Assembly: GCA_904395805.1 (NCBI GenBank)
Contig: CAJFNV010000054.1
Location: 20,520-84,519, forward strand
Reading direction: 5' to 3'
Source of the DNA: Candidatus Gallispira edinburgensis
GTDB taxonomy: Bacteria > Bacillota > Clostridia > Lachnospirales > CAG-274
Length of the DNA stretch: 64,000 nucleotides
The translations under genes were made by a program, and so were the position numbers. The notes beneath the pieces were generated by a model, which was not told where the DNA came from, made no database searches, and saw only the letters and a list, made by a program, of their open reading frames with translations. Below are positions 40,601 through 50,562 of the stretch, one piece after another (positions within the stretch are counted from its first letter, which is position 1; the number at the start of each line of letters is the position of its first letter).

Positions 40601-43600
40601 AGAATAGTGTCAAGCTTTCCTTCATTTAAGAATGAACGTGAGCTTCTGCCCCCCTGAGCATAATTATTAACAGTTACATAATCTTCATTAAAGAAATACT
40701 GTAAGAATTCACCCCATGAGCCGGCACTAAGTGTCTGACCGCCGTTATAAATACCATTTGCTGAGTAGTCTTTAACCGTAGAATCACCTGCAAGGTAAAT
40801 ATTTATACCTGAGCCGGGAGCAATGCTTCCCGGATTATCCGGATCAGACCATATATTGCTGACAGGTCTTTCTTTATCGATAATATATTTTGGAGTACCT
40901 GTAAGTCCCTTTGTCGTAACAGGAGTTACAACAGCCATAATATACTTGCCCGCACATTCCATAGGAATCTGGAATCTGTTTGTGCTTACGGCAGATACTG
41001 ACTTTAACAATGTTGCGCTTTCAAGAATTGTATCAAGGCTTGTATCATCATAGCCCTCTGCCACTGCATACCATGAAATTATTGAAGCATCCTCATCTGC
41101 CCACTCATCACCTAATTCATAGCCAAGTGTAATTGTTTCTCCCGGGTTTGGTGTATTTAAGTCACCGTTTGATGTCATGCTTGGGTCAGATTTAAATTCA
41201 GGAGCCGTTGCTGCATCTCCTGTATAATAGGTCGGAGTCCAGCCTCCTGCAGTAAATACATTTTCAACAGAATAGTCATCAGCATTAATACTGTCTGCGA
41301 CACCGTTCACTCTTTCTGATGTATCAACTTTAACACCATTATGAGTAGTGTTATATTCTGTTAATGTAACAGTTGATGCTGTAGGATCAACTGACATTGC
41401 ATACCAGCCTGCACCTACTATCATATCACTTTCCTGAAGCTGAGTGTTTATAAATGAGACCTTTGCACTGTCACCCCACATTCTTCCAAGGTATCCTGCT
41501 GTAGTATCAAGCTCAGGATCATATGAAATATAACAGCCTCTGAAAATATATCCTGCTGCCGCCATATTTTCTGCTGAGCATGAATTAGCTGTAATATATC
41601 CTGCTGCCTGAGTTCCGTCATAACCGCAGAAGTTGATCTCACAGCCGTCAAATATCACATCACCATTACCATATATAAAGTCTGTCTGACCTTCAATATA
41701 ACAGTTCTTGTAATATGATCTTAAGTAACCGTAGTTACCTGTATAAAGAGTGTCCTGACTTCCTATAAATGAGCAATTGCTGAACTCGATCTCATCAGCA
41801 TAGTTTACAAGAGCTGCCGCTCTTTCAGTTGCTGCTCTTGAATCAACATTAGTGTTTTCCTTTCTTTCAACTGTTATTGATTCCTTACCGTTTACTTCAA
41901 CGCCGTCTGTCATTTCCTCTTCTGTCATATACTTGTTAAAGGAATTTTCAAATTTAATATTTTCTGCTTTAAATCCTGCAGCCTCTTTATTTAAAATAAC
42001 TGCAGCACCCCAGTATCTTTCTACATCGCCCTTTTCAAACTTATCATAATCGGCATATGGGTCATAATAGCTGTCCACACAGCTATAATACTTATATCCT
42101 ATACCGTAATACCATGTAATTATTGTATTATCCTCTGTACCACCGTTACTTTCAAAAGTAATATCAGGAGTGTTTACAACAACCTGCTCACGATATGTAC
42201 CAGGATCAATTTTAATTGTAACTCTCTGTCCGTCAGTTCTTGTCATATTTGTAACTGCATCAACGGCAGACTGAACTGACTTGTATGCCTTATCTTCACC
42301 TACATAAAGAGTGTCTGTATAAGGCACCGACTTAACACTTATATCCTTAAGCAGTAAATCTCTTGTTACAGCACCGTCATTTACAACTACATGTGTTGAT
42401 GTTGAATAATTATCTGACGTAATTGAAGCTTCATAAGCACCGTTTCTTAAATTAACACTGTATGTGCCATTTGACACTGTACCATTATACACATATCCGT
42501 CATCAACATTTGTGAATTTAATAGCATCTGGATTTACATTAAGAGTTTCATATTCTCCCCTTACCTGTGTAAGTCCCAGAAACTTACCGTTTACAGCATA
42601 TACAGGAACTGCTGTAAGAGCTATATCCTTTGTTACAGCTGTACCATCTTCATTGTTTATAACTATATTTTCTGAAAGCTTATAGTCATAAGCTCCTTCA
42701 AGTGTAAGTGTATAGTTCTGGTTAGCTACAAGCTGAGCTTCATATGTCTTGTTCTGCATATCAATACCGGCAATAACATTTTCAAAGCTTGTTGTATCCT
42801 CAGGCACAAATACAAGTTTCATATCACCTGCACTGTATCCGTCAGCAAGTCCTGATATACTTCCCGATACTATATATGACACGCTTTCTTCTATAGTCAG
42901 ATCTGCTGTCTGTGTTTCCGTAACTTTAACATTTACAAGTCTTGTATCATTTGTGAAAGCATACTTTACAGCATTGCTGCCTGTAAGTGATACAGAATAC
43001 TCATAGCCCGGCTTTAATAATATGGAATATCTGTTGCCTTCTACTGTCGCTTCCTTGCTTTCACCTGTTTCTCTGTTAGTAAACTTGATACCATAGCTGT
43101 CCAGACCAAAGCTGTCATTTATAGTACCTGTTACATTTGTATATGCTGTAAATTCAGCACCATAGCAGAACATTTTTGAGCCTGAAAGGTTTACATAATA
43201 TGTATATCCTTTTTCAACCTCTATTTCAAGTGTTGCCCATGTAGTACCCTGTGTAACCCTAAAACCTGTTGTATCATAGTTATCGGAACCTCCCGGAACA
43301 TATGATGCAATAGCTTCGCTTACACCTTCTGTACTTGTTCTGCTCACATATCCTGTCTTAGTGCTTGCATTTCCCACATAGACAATTAATGTACCGTCAG
43401 CCTTTGGTGTAAAGTCACAATAAGACTTGTTATCAGTGACTACAATACCATTGCTGGCAGAACCGTTTGTATTACTGGATCTTACATAATCCTTACCGCC
43501 ATTGCTGCCGTAAATAAAAGCAGTTGTAGGACTGTGGTATGTAAATCCAATATCGCCATAGGCAGCAGTACCGCTGCTTTCCTCATTTGTAATGGTCCAG

Positions 43601-43719
43601 AGCCCCTGTGTGATCACTTCTGCTCCAAAAGCATATAAAGGGGTTGAAGCAAGAACCATTACCACAGACAAGAGCATTGATATAAAACTCATTAATCTGT
43701 GACTTTTTCTGTTGACCAT
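37630..43719 (-). CDS. Giant secreted multidomain pectinesterase (CE8-like) / SGNH rhamnogalacturonan acetylesterase-like protein
   Basis: Signal peptide from MVNRKSHRLMSF (RBS aaaaggagg); pectinesterase region (LYVGEDKAYKSVQSAVDAV...TFESNGG...ALVNYADEIEFSNCSFIGSQDTLYT...GQTDFIYGNGDVIFDGCEI); SGNH region (IYLAGDSTVKDY...QFGHND); tandem C-terminal modules; TTES-rich linker. Confidence 0.88.
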   Translation of the reverse strand: MVNRKSHRLMSFISMLLSVVMVLASTPLYAFGAEVITQGLWTITNEESSGTAAYGDIGFTYHSPTTAFIYGSNGGKDYVRSSNTNGSASNGIVVTDNKSYCDFTPKADGTLIVYVGNASTKTGYVSRTSTEGVSEAIASYVPGGSDNYDTTGFRVTQGTTWATLEIEVEKGYTYYVNLSGSKMFCYGAEFTAYTNVTGTINDSFGLDSYGIKFTNRETGESKEATVEGNRYSILLKPGYEYSVSLTGSNAVKYAFTNDTRLVNVKVTETQTADLTIEESVSYIVSGSISGLADGYSAGDMKLVFVPEDTTSFENVIAGIDMQNKTYEAQLVANQNYTLTLEGAYDYKLSENIVINNEDGTAVTKDIALTAVPVYAVNGKFLGLTQVRGEYETLNVNPDAIKFTNVDDGYVYNGTVSNGTYSVNLRNGAYEASITSDNYSTSTHVVVNDGAVTRDLLLKDISVKSVPYTDTLYVGEDKAYKSVQSAVDAVTNMTRTDGQRVTIKIDPGTYREQVVVNTPDITFESNGGTEDNTIITWYYGIGYKYYSCVDSYYDPYADYDKFEKGDVERYWGAAVILNKEAAGFKAENIKFENSFNKYMTEEEMTDGVEVNGKESITVERKENTNVDSRAATERAAALVNYADEIEFSNCSFIGSQDTLYTGNYGYLRSYYKNCYIEGQTDFIYGNGDVIFDGCEINFCGYDGTQAAGYITANSCSAENMAAAGYIFRGCYISYDPELDTTAGYLGRMWGDSAKVSFINTQLQESDMIVGAGWYAMSVDPTASTVTLTEYNTTHNGVKVDTSERVNGVADSINADDYSVENVFTAGGWTPTYYTGDAATAPEFKSDPSMTSNGDLNTPNPGETITLGYELGDEWADEDASIISWYAVAEGYDDTSLDTILESATLLKSVSAVSTNRFQIPMECAGKYIMAVVTPVTTKGLTGTPKYIIDKERPVSNIWSDPDNPGSIAPGSGINIYLAGDSTVKDYSANGIYNGGQTLSAGSWGEFLQYFFNEDYVTVNNYAQGGRSSRSFLNEGKLDTILENIKAGDYLLMQFGHNDCANGASYYEERFAPLYTKDAPYDGTTYPTIVPTEDMKVTTPDALKGSYGDTYYSWDCGATYKGYLQYYIDAALEKGAIPVIVSPVARLYYDSNGNIRTHHDATMTDYAPTADLLTSGNAYVTACEELYEENKDKGVLYIDAYQMTADMYEAAYDECGNDTLGYAVMDTGDATHSNKTGGVIQAGLIAKWIQDAGITVSDFVVQPRSVYGEETSGEYIFTIDKDGKFTAKDKSLTEQPYWEEIGQAVFDSISGSVTPVNDVTLNFATDEALALYETNADSTYVDGVYSGEYVNEEGREFNVSIYQSGIAYFGGQSRYGTKATPGKPIFSFEADEAAEYTINVTASTGTGTVALYTDADCTNAVATAAAPGSIVYKKTSAEKETLYFAASEAPNMYISNVSISVEVPKTVTLEFGTDEALALYETNADSTYTDGVYTGTYTNDSNQTFDISIYQSGVQYFNSQAHYGTKVSPNKPVFSFTADEKAMYTIEVTASTGSGTIGLYTDDKCAASVVRGSAPGTIVYKKQTSTPEILYFATPDAANMYVSDVKITKSELPEEEKIHYTGEISGIESDDTNVMITLKGSTETLTISASDYAENGLDLIKGETYEVTAKGDKGVYTGTSVVTDDSGVANLILSRILFEFPLDFMEYYDDYKIYLDGMGYGNTELTDPYSGITVYPAAIVMTDSYKQYGVKTNSNDIISFVADKTGTCTVSVSISVSNADKLMLKINGVDTAAIDAVQNSVVELSADVKAGDVVTINTPTRSNLWYKAIDVSYSNVQDDTTETTTESTTESTTETTTESTTESTTESTTESTTESTTESTTETTTEDVAIYTPLANMAGDNGIVFVSSVDSLNYSEVGFLFEVNGEAVFRGTDTVYGSIENSIYSLDETGGNYMFGFTITDIDETEFLTGISVTPYVITNSGRIVYGDTAEYSVDALKPAVLNVDLSDILTSGSAIALPEDKKFYIKEDEN
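38069..38210 (-). repeat. Low-complexity TTES/TTET-coding tandem repeat
   Basis: Protein TTESTTESTTETTTESTTES... encoded by near-identical gactctgtcgtactttctgttgtt-type units. Confidence 0.85.
38890..39770 (-). repeat. Tandem duplication of a ~145-aa module inside giant esterase
   Basis: LNFATDEALALYETNADSTYVDGVYSGEY... and LEFGTDEALALYETNADSTYTDGVYTGTY... align over their full length. Confidence 0.85.
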
Positions 43720-43829
43720 AAATTTTCCTCCTTTTTTATTTATAATATCAAGGCTATACAGCAACAAAAATTCAATATTACAATTCAATAGTTATTAACC
43801 ATATATCCTTTAACTGTATCTGTACTTTT

Positions 43830-43860
43830 ATGGTAAACTATGACATAATGTCAAGGTCAA
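43830..43860 (-). promoter_or_regulatory. MerR-type promoter (19-bp spacer), giant esterase
   Basis: Minus strand TTGACC-TTGACATTATGTCATAGTT(19)-TACCAT with perfect dyad TGACAT-T-ATGTCA. Confidence 0.7.
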
Positions 43861-44035
43861 TATAATTTTTAATTCATCTGCTTTTTTCGACCTTTTACAC
43901 AATTTACCACAGTTTTCACACAATCATATTACTGCATTTTCAACAAAATATATAATTTATACAATTTTCCAATAAAACATTATCCGAAAATATGTTATAA
44001 TTACAAATGATTTATAATATTGAGGATGATGAATT

Positions 44036-44857
44036 GTGAAATACAAAGTCAGTGATTTATCAAAAGTTTTAGGCGTAACAACCAATACAATAAGACGATA
44101 TGAAAAAGAAGGATTTTTGACATCGGAAAGGGACAAGTCCGATTACAGATGGTATGAAGGGTTTGATTTATGCAAAACTGCAGTTATAAGACTGTTTATA
44201 AAGTGCGGCTTTACTCACACTGAAATAAAAGAAATGCTTGATAACAACTCAGACAAAATAACTGAAATATGCCAAAACCGCTTAAATGAAATAGACAAAG
44301 AAATGAACAGACTATATTTCCTAAGACACTGGTTAAAGGATAATGTCCAGCTTTTCAACACTCTTGAGCAGATAGGTGACGGCTTTATGACAATGAAGTG
44401 CCGTACTCTTAAGTATATACTTTACAGCAAGGGAGATCAGCTCCTCAGTGAAAAAGAAAGGCTTGATACGATCAATCACTTTATGTATACTATTCCTGAA
44501 GTTCAGCTTATAAGGCTGTTTAAGCTTGAAGACATAAAAAGTCGTATCTTTATACCCTACAGTGGATGGGAAATGAAAGAAATTGATATAAAGAGATTAA
44601 ATGTTGAAGATATAGTAAAGGACAATAAATTCGTAGAAACATATCCTTCACAGCAATGCCTTTACGGAGTTCTTGAAATTCCCGCAAAGTATATGAATGA
44701 CACGGACAAGCTGACAGAAAAAAGAATAGCTTTCTTTAAAAAAGCAGACGAATATATGAATGATAATAATATTAAAATTTCGGGAGACATAATGGAGGTT
44801 CTTGTCAACGTACTTGGAAACACTGCCCAGTCCCTCATATGCATACCTTATATTTAA
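44036..44857 (+). CDS. MerR-family transcriptional regulator
   Basis: GTG start; KVSDLSKVLGVTTNTIRRYEKEGFLTSERDKSDYRWY winged-helix MerR N-terminus; divergent from giant esterase. Confidence 0.9.
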   Translation: MKYKVSDLSKVLGVTTNTIRRYEKEGFLTSERDKSDYRWYEGFDLCKTAVIRLFIKCGFTHTEIKEMLDNNSDKITEICQNRLNEIDKEMNRLYFLRHWLKDNVQLFNTLEQIGDGFMTMKCRTLKYILYSKGDQLLSEKERLDTINHFMYTIPEVQLIRLFKLEDIKSRIFIPYSGWEMKEIDIKRLNVEDIVKDNKFVETYPSQQCLYGVLEIPAKYMNDTDKLTEKRIAFFKKADEYMNDNNIKISGDIMEVLVNVLGNTAQSLICIPYI

Positions 44858-44861
44858 ATAA

Positions 44862-44902
44862 ATTTTCTCCTTTGCACTGTAAAACTATACAAAGGAGAAA
44901 AT
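44862..44902. terminator. Bidirectional terminator between convergent genes
   Basis: attttctcctttg ... caaaggagaaaat 13-bp stem. Confidence 0.7.
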
Positions 44903-44906
44903 CATA

Positions 44907-45824
44907 TTAATCAGAAATATTATCACTTTTCTTTGTTACAGACAAAAACGTAACTCCGAACAGTATAAACACAAGACCAAGTATATCCATACCCGTAAAT
45001 GCAACCTTCATAACCAGTGCAGTTAAAACCGTTGATGTCAAAGGCTCAGAGGAAGCAAACAAACTTGCCTTTGAAGCGCCTATCAGCCTTACTCCCTCTA
45101 AATACAGACTGAAAGAAAGAACTGTTCCCCCTATAATTACAGTAACAAAAGCAAGCCATGTACCCATATCCCATATACCCGGTATTATCCACGGCTTTGT
45201 AATTACAGTCATAAGAATTCCTCCTATTATCATTCCCCATCCAAGTACAGGGACTGTGCCGTATTTATTCATTAGCTTTACAGGCATCAGATTATATACA
45301 ACAACGGTAAAGGCAGAAGTAATTCCCCAGAAAAGTGCAGCCTTTGAAATGGCAAGGCTGTGTATGTTACCGTGTGTCACTATAAAAAATGTTCCCACTA
45401 CTACAAACACAAGAGAAATAAGCTCCTTTGACTCAGGGATCTTTTTATTCTTTAGCGCCATAAAGACCATTATCAATACAGGAGCCGTATACTGCAAAAT
45501 TGTTGCAGTACTTGCATTTGACTCCTCAATTGTAATAAAATATGTAAACTGGCAGGCAGCCATTCCCAGAAGTCCAAAAGCAATAAGCCTTATAACATCT
45601 CTCTTATCCGTCCAAATTTCAAATACATCTTTTACATTTTTTTGTCTGCTTATAGTCAGAATAATCATAATAATTCCCGCAAGCACAAGCCTCATTGTAA
45701 CAAGCCATTCTGCATTGAGTCCCTTTTCAGAAAAGAGATACTGACCGCACACTCCCGAAAGTCCCCAGAATACACCTCCCAGAATAGTAAACAATATTCC
45801 TCTTTTACTTCTGCTCAATTTCAA
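44907..45824 (-). CDS. DMT-family (EamA) transporter
   Basis: Ten hydrophobic segments; two EamA repeats (GGVFWGLSGVCGQYLF; EPLTSTVLTALVM). Confidence 0.88.
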   Translation of the reverse strand: MKLSRSKRGILFTILGGVFWGLSGVCGQYLFSEKGLNAEWLVTMRLVLAGIIMIILTISRQKNVKDVFEIWTDKRDVIRLIAFGLLGMAACQFTYFITIEESNASTATILQYTAPVLIMVFMALKNKKIPESKELISLVFVVVGTFFIVTHGNIHSLAISKAALFWGITSAFTVVVYNLMPVKLMNKYGTVPVLGWGMIIGGILMTVITKPWIIPGIWDMGTWLAFVTVIIGGTVLSFSLYLEGVRLIGASKASLFASSEPLTSTVLTALVMKVAFTGMDILGLVFILFGVTFLSVTKKSDNISD

Positions 45825-47043
45825 GCCCCTCCTTTTTACTTAAAAATATTTTAATAACATTCCCCGGAATAAAAATCAGCTTTTTTATCCAGCTTGCACA
45901 GAAGGAAAGGAGGATACATGTACCAACAAGGCTTATTATATTATTAAAGCTGTCCATAAAGGGCACATTGTTTTCAATAATTTCCTTATATATAAATCCG
46001 TCAAACATTTGACTGAAAAGATACATTTCAAGAGAAACAAGACTAACAGCCTTAAAAATGTATCTTAAGGGTCTGAACTTAAAATCAATGTTAAGACACA
46101 CAACCATAATAAGCATTGATAAAAATACAGTTATCATTGCAGAATATCCTGAATTCGCCTGATAGCCAATAAAATTCCAGTCAAATACAGTACCTTCACA
46201 ATGAAGATAAGTTGAAACACTTATAACAGCCAGAAGTCCGCAGAAAGCCATTAATGCAAATATAGGATTTATGTTGACTCTGTATTCTGAAAGATAGCAT
46301 CCTATAACATAATAACCGAATACATAAAATATAAGCCAGCTTGAAGGCACAACATCAAATGTAAGGGATCCAAGTGCATTAAGCCCTACAAGGGTAAGAA
46401 TAAATACTTCCTTCTTCCATTTATCCCCGATACTTTTATAAGCAATGTTGAAAAATGGCATTAAAAACAGCATACCTATATACAGCCTTATATACCATCC
46501 ATAGTTAAAATAAAGGAGCTTGTCCGCAATGTAAGAAGCATCTACATCTATATTATGAAATTTATAATCCACCCATATCCTTATACATGATATAAATATA
46601 TGAGTAAAAAGCAATGGTATTATTGCAAAATAGTGCTTTTTGCTTATTTTTGCATTGACCTTAAAATACCCCGAAATTATCATAAAAAGGGGCACTGCAC
46701 AAACTCCCAGCCATCTTATTGCTGTGGGAAAAATCATTTCCGGTGTAAATTCAGTACTGTAGTAATATGTAAGTCCGAAAAAATGCACAAGGGGCACAAG
46801 TATAACAGCAATTGTTCTCGCTATATCTCCGCCCACCTCTCTTTTTCCACTGTGAATTCTCTTTTCTGTGGATAAAATGGGCAGATCACATCTCACCGAA
46901 ATGTAATCTGCAGCACATATAACAAACCAGTAAATAACCGTGGACAAAACATATACAGCCCAAAAATTATAATCGGTAAATTCAGTTGTACAGTAGCCTA
47001 AAAGCAAGCTCAAATATAAATATAACACATGTTTTGTTTTCAT
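45805..47043 (-). CDS. Acyltransferase family 3 membrane protein
   Basis: Multi-TM; RTIAVILVPLVHFFGL, WLGVCAVPLFMIISGYF. Confidence 0.82.
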   Translation of the reverse strand: MKTKHVLYLYLSLLLGYCTTEFTDYNFWAVYVLSTVIYWFVICAADYISVRCDLPILSTEKRIHSGKREVGGDIARTIAVILVPLVHFFGLTYYYSTEFTPEMIFPTAIRWLGVCAVPLFMIISGYFKVNAKISKKHYFAIIPLLFTHIFISCIRIWVDYKFHNIDVDASYIADKLLYFNYGWYIRLYIGMLFLMPFFNIAYKSIGDKWKKEVFILTLVGLNALGSLTFDVVPSSWLIFYVFGYYVIGCYLSEYRVNINPIFALMAFCGLLAVISVSTYLHCEGTVFDWNFIGYQANSGYSAMITVFLSMLIMVVCLNIDFKFRPLRYIFKAVSLVSLEMYLFSQMFDGFIYKEIIENNVPFMDSFNNIISLVGTCILLSFCASWIKKLIFIPGNVIKIFLSKKEGLEIEQK

Positions 47044-47064
47044 TTGTAAATCCTCTTTTAAAAA

Positions 47065-48846
47065 TTATACAAGCTTTTCAAACTCATCAAGTAAACCTTC
47101 AAAAACCTTCATAGCATTTTCAACAGGCTCAGAGCTTGTCATATCAACACCTGCACCCTTAAGCAGATCAATTGAGTACTTTGAAGAACCACCCTTAAGG
47201 AACTCAATATAATCCTCTGCACCATTTTCATTCAGTATTTTCTGAGATAATGTAATGGCTGCACTATAACCTGTAGCATACTGATATACATAAAAGGCAG
47301 TATAGAAGTGAGGTATCCTTGCCCATTCCCAGCTTATTTTTTCATTGGAGCTGTTTATTTCATCACCGTAATACTTTTTATTTAATTCTCCGTAAATTTC
47401 ACAGAGATTTTCAAATGTAAGTGGCTCTCCCTTTTCAGCTTTGCTGTGTGTTATAAGCTCAAATTCGGCAAACATAGTCTGTCTGAACAATGTTCCTCTG
47501 AACTGTTCCATAAAATAATTTAAAAGATATTTTCTTTCATTTATATCCGTCGTATTTTTAAGAAGATATTCCATTAAAAGTGATTCATTGACAGTAGATG
47601 CAACTTCAGCCACAAATATAGTATAGTCTCCGTATACATATGGCTGATTTGTCCATGTGTAATGAGAGTGCATAGCATGTCCCATTTCATGGGCAAGAGT
47701 AAACATTGAATCTACAGTATCATTATAGTTTAATGATACAAAGGGATGACAACCATAAGCTCCCCAGCTGTAAGCACCGCTTCTTTTACCTTTGTTTTCA
47801 TATATATCTACCCATTTTTCATTATTAAGAGCAGACTCCAGTTTTCTGCAGTACTCCTCACCCATAGGCTTTACAGCCTCAAGCACTGTTGCCTTTGCCT
47901 CTTCATAACTTTTATGAGTATTTATATCCTCTACAATAGGGGTATAAATATCATACATATCAAGGTCATTAAGTCCAAGTACCTTTTTTCTAAGCTTAAT
48001 ATATCTGTGCATAAGAGGCAGATACTTATTTACCGTTTCCACAAGCTTTGTATAGACCTCAACGGGAATATTGTTTGCTGAAAGGGCAGCTTCAAGAGCA
48101 GAGCCGTAATTTCTCGCCTTAGCATTGAACACATCCTTTTTAACAGAAGCACTGTAAATAGCAGCAAGAGTATTTTTCTGCCTGTAATATGTGTCATAAA
48201 CACTGTTAAAAGCAGACTTCCTAAGCTCTCTGTCAGCACTTTCAAGATAAGCTGAATATGTTCCGTGAGTCAGACTGTGTTTTTCTCCCTTTGAATCCTC
48301 TGCATCGGGAAATTCAATATCCGCATTGTTAAGCATATAAAAGATATTTGAAGGAGCTGAGCCTATCTCATATACTTGTGCCAGAAGTTCCTCCTTATCG
48401 GCAGATAGAATATGTTCCCTGCTTCTCAATATATCTTCTATATAATGCCTGTACCCCTTAAGGTCATCATTCATATTATTTTTTAATTCCTGCTCGGGAA
48501 TAGCAAGTACAGCCGGCTCAATGAATGCAGCAGCCGCACCCAGAACGGTAATCAGCCTTTCGCTCTTCGAATCAAGTCCCTGATAAAAGCTGTTTGTACT
48601 GTCCTCATTAGCTCTTAAGCCTGCATAAACACAAACCTGTTCTGCCAGAAGCATAATTTTATCTCTGAGCTTAAGGCACTCTGCCAGATTTTCTGCCGTT
48701 ATATTTTCTCTGTATTTGTCAAACAGGGGAAGGCTTTTTTCAACTTTGTCATAAGCCTTCTGCCACTCATCATCATTTTTGAACAAATCCGTAATGCTCC
48801 ACTTAAACTTTTCATCAATGTTGCTGCGTTCTAAAACCTTATCCAT
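47065..48846 (-). CDS. pepF: Oligoendopeptidase F
   Basis: M3 zinc motif TLAHEMGHAMHSH; family-typical N-terminus. Confidence 0.95.
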   Translation of the reverse strand: MDKVLERSNIDEKFKWSITDLFKNDDEWQKAYDKVEKSLPLFDKYRENITAENLAECLKLRDKIMLLAEQVCVYAGLRANEDSTNSFYQGLDSKSERLITVLGAAAAFIEPAVLAIPEQELKNNMNDDLKGYRHYIEDILRSREHILSADKEELLAQVYEIGSAPSNIFYMLNNADIEFPDAEDSKGEKHSLTHGTYSAYLESADRELRKSAFNSVYDTYYRQKNTLAAIYSASVKKDVFNAKARNYGSALEAALSANNIPVEVYTKLVETVNKYLPLMHRYIKLRKKVLGLNDLDMYDIYTPIVEDINTHKSYEEAKATVLEAVKPMGEEYCRKLESALNNEKWVDIYENKGKRSGAYSWGAYGCHPFVSLNYNDTVDSMFTLAHEMGHAMHSHYTWTNQPYVYGDYTIFVAEVASTVNESLLMEYLLKNTTDINERKYLLNYFMEQFRGTLFRQTMFAEFELITHSKAEKGEPLTFENLCEIYGELNKKYYGDEINSSNEKISWEWARIPHFYTAFYVYQYATGYSAAITLSQKILNENGAEDYIEFLKGGSSKYSIDLLKGAGVDMTSSEPVENAMKVFEGLLDEFEKLV

Positions 48847-49044
48847 AACAAAAATCTCCTTTTGTACAAATTTTATTATTGATTAATCTTTATTTACATA
48901 GTATAATTATAATATAAAAAACCGAAAATATACAGTAAAATTTTCTATAAATATAAAATAGATTAAATTATTATTCAGCTATTTTATGAAAAATTAAGAA
49001 TTTTACATATTTTAAACAGTTCGGTATTAAAGGAGGGTATATTT

Positions 49045-50481
49045 ATGGCATTAAAAGTATTGATCGTGTCTTCTGAGATGGCACCATATGCTAAAAGCGG
49101 AGGTTTAGGTGATGTTGTAGGCTCACTTCCTAAAGCCCTTAAGGCAAAAGGGGTTGATGTAAGAGTAGTATTCCCCAAATACAGAACAATTAAGGAACAA
49201 TACCTTACAGGATGCCAGTATGTAAGCTCATTTGACGTAACTCTTGACTGGCGTAAACAGAAAGCCGATATTTTTACACTTAACTCCGAAGTTCCTACTT
49301 ATATGATAGGCAACGACTATTATTTCGGCAGAGCAGGATTTTACGGATATGGTGACGATAATGAAAGATTTGCCTTTTTCTGTAAAGCAGCAATTGAATT
49401 TCTCGATTATGTAGACTTTATACCTGATGTTATTCACTGCAATGACTGGCAGACTGCACCTATATGCCTCTATATAAAGGACAGATACTCAAAAATAAAA
49501 TATTTTTCAAATATCAAGACTCTTTTCACAATTCACAATTTACAGTATCAGGGTATGTTTCCAAAGGAAACATTGTCCATGATGGAGCTTGATGAAAACT
49601 ATTACTTTACAAATGACAAACTTGAATACTATAATGCAGCTAACTTTATGAAGGCAGGACTTTTGTATTCAGATGCCATTTCAACAGTAAGCAAAACTTA
49701 TGCCTATGAAATACAGACACCCCAGTACGGCTATGGTCTTGACGGTGTTTTAAGATGCAGAAATGACGTACTTTACGGCATTGTAAACGGCATTGACTAT
49801 GATGAAAATAATCCTGCAACAAGCACTAAGATATATGCAAACTTTTCTCCCGATAACATGACAGGAAAGTATGTAAACAAGCAAAAGCTTCAGAAGGAAT
49901 TAGGCCTGCCTGAAAAGGAGAACACTCCCGTAATATCATTAATATCAAGACTTGTTGACCAGAAGGGAATCAACCTTGTACTTCAGGCTGCTTATGATCT
50001 TCTTAACAAGGATGTTCAGCTTGTTATTCTTGGTACAGGTGATTATCACTATGAAAATATGTTTAAGGATCTGGCTTATCGTTATCCCGATAAGGTAAGT
50101 GCAAACATACTCTTTGACGATACTCTTGCACAGAAGATATATGCAGGAAGTGACATGTTCCTTATGCCAAGCTTATTTGAACCATGCGGCTTAGGTCAGC
50201 TTTTCTCAATGAGCTATGGTACAGTGCCGATCACAAGAACAACAGGCGGCCTTGTTGATACTGTTAAGCATTTTGATGCAGAAACAGGAGAAGGCAACGG
50301 CTTCCAGTTCCAGGATTATGATGCAGGCGGACTTATGTGGGCAATCAATCAGGCTCTCCTTGTATACGAGGATAAGGAACTCTGGAAAAAGGTAGTACAA
50401 AACGCTATCAACACACGCTTTTCATGGGAAAAGAGTGCCGATGAATATATCGAAGTTTACAACAAAATATGCGGTAATTAA
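49045..50481 (+). CDS. glgA: Glycogen synthase (GT5)
   Basis: LKVLIVSSEMAPYAKSGGLGDVVGSLPKAL; SLFEPCGLGQLFSMSYGTVPI. Confidence 0.96.
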   Translation: MALKVLIVSSEMAPYAKSGGLGDVVGSLPKALKAKGVDVRVVFPKYRTIKEQYLTGCQYVSSFDVTLDWRKQKADIFTLNSEVPTYMIGNDYYFGRAGFYGYGDDNERFAFFCKAAIEFLDYVDFIPDVIHCNDWQTAPICLYIKDRYSKIKYFSNIKTLFTIHNLQYQGMFPKETLSMMELDENYYFTNDKLEYYNAANFMKAGLLYSDAISTVSKTYAYEIQTPQYGYGLDGVLRCRNDVLYGIVNGIDYDENNPATSTKIYANFSPDNMTGKYVNKQKLQKELGLPEKENTPVISLISRLVDQKGINLVLQAAYDLLNKDVQLVILGTGDYHYENMFKDLAYRYPDKVSANILFDDTLAQKIYAGSDMFLMPSLFEPCGLGQLFSMSYGTVPITRTTGGLVDTVKHFDAETGEGNGFQFQDYDAGGLMWAINQALLVYEDKELWKKVVQNAINTRFSWEKSADEYIEVYNKICGN

Positions 50482-50496
50482 TATAGTATAAGCATA

Positions 50497-50546
50497 AGGC
50501 TGCTGCAAAAATGATTTTTTCATTTTTGCAGCAGCCCTTTTTATTA
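50497..50546 (+). terminator. Rho-independent terminator after glgA
   Basis: ggctgctgcaaaaatga-tttttt-catttttgcagcagcc followed by ctttttatt. Confidence 0.85.
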
Positions 50547-50562
50547 TTATTAAACATAACAT

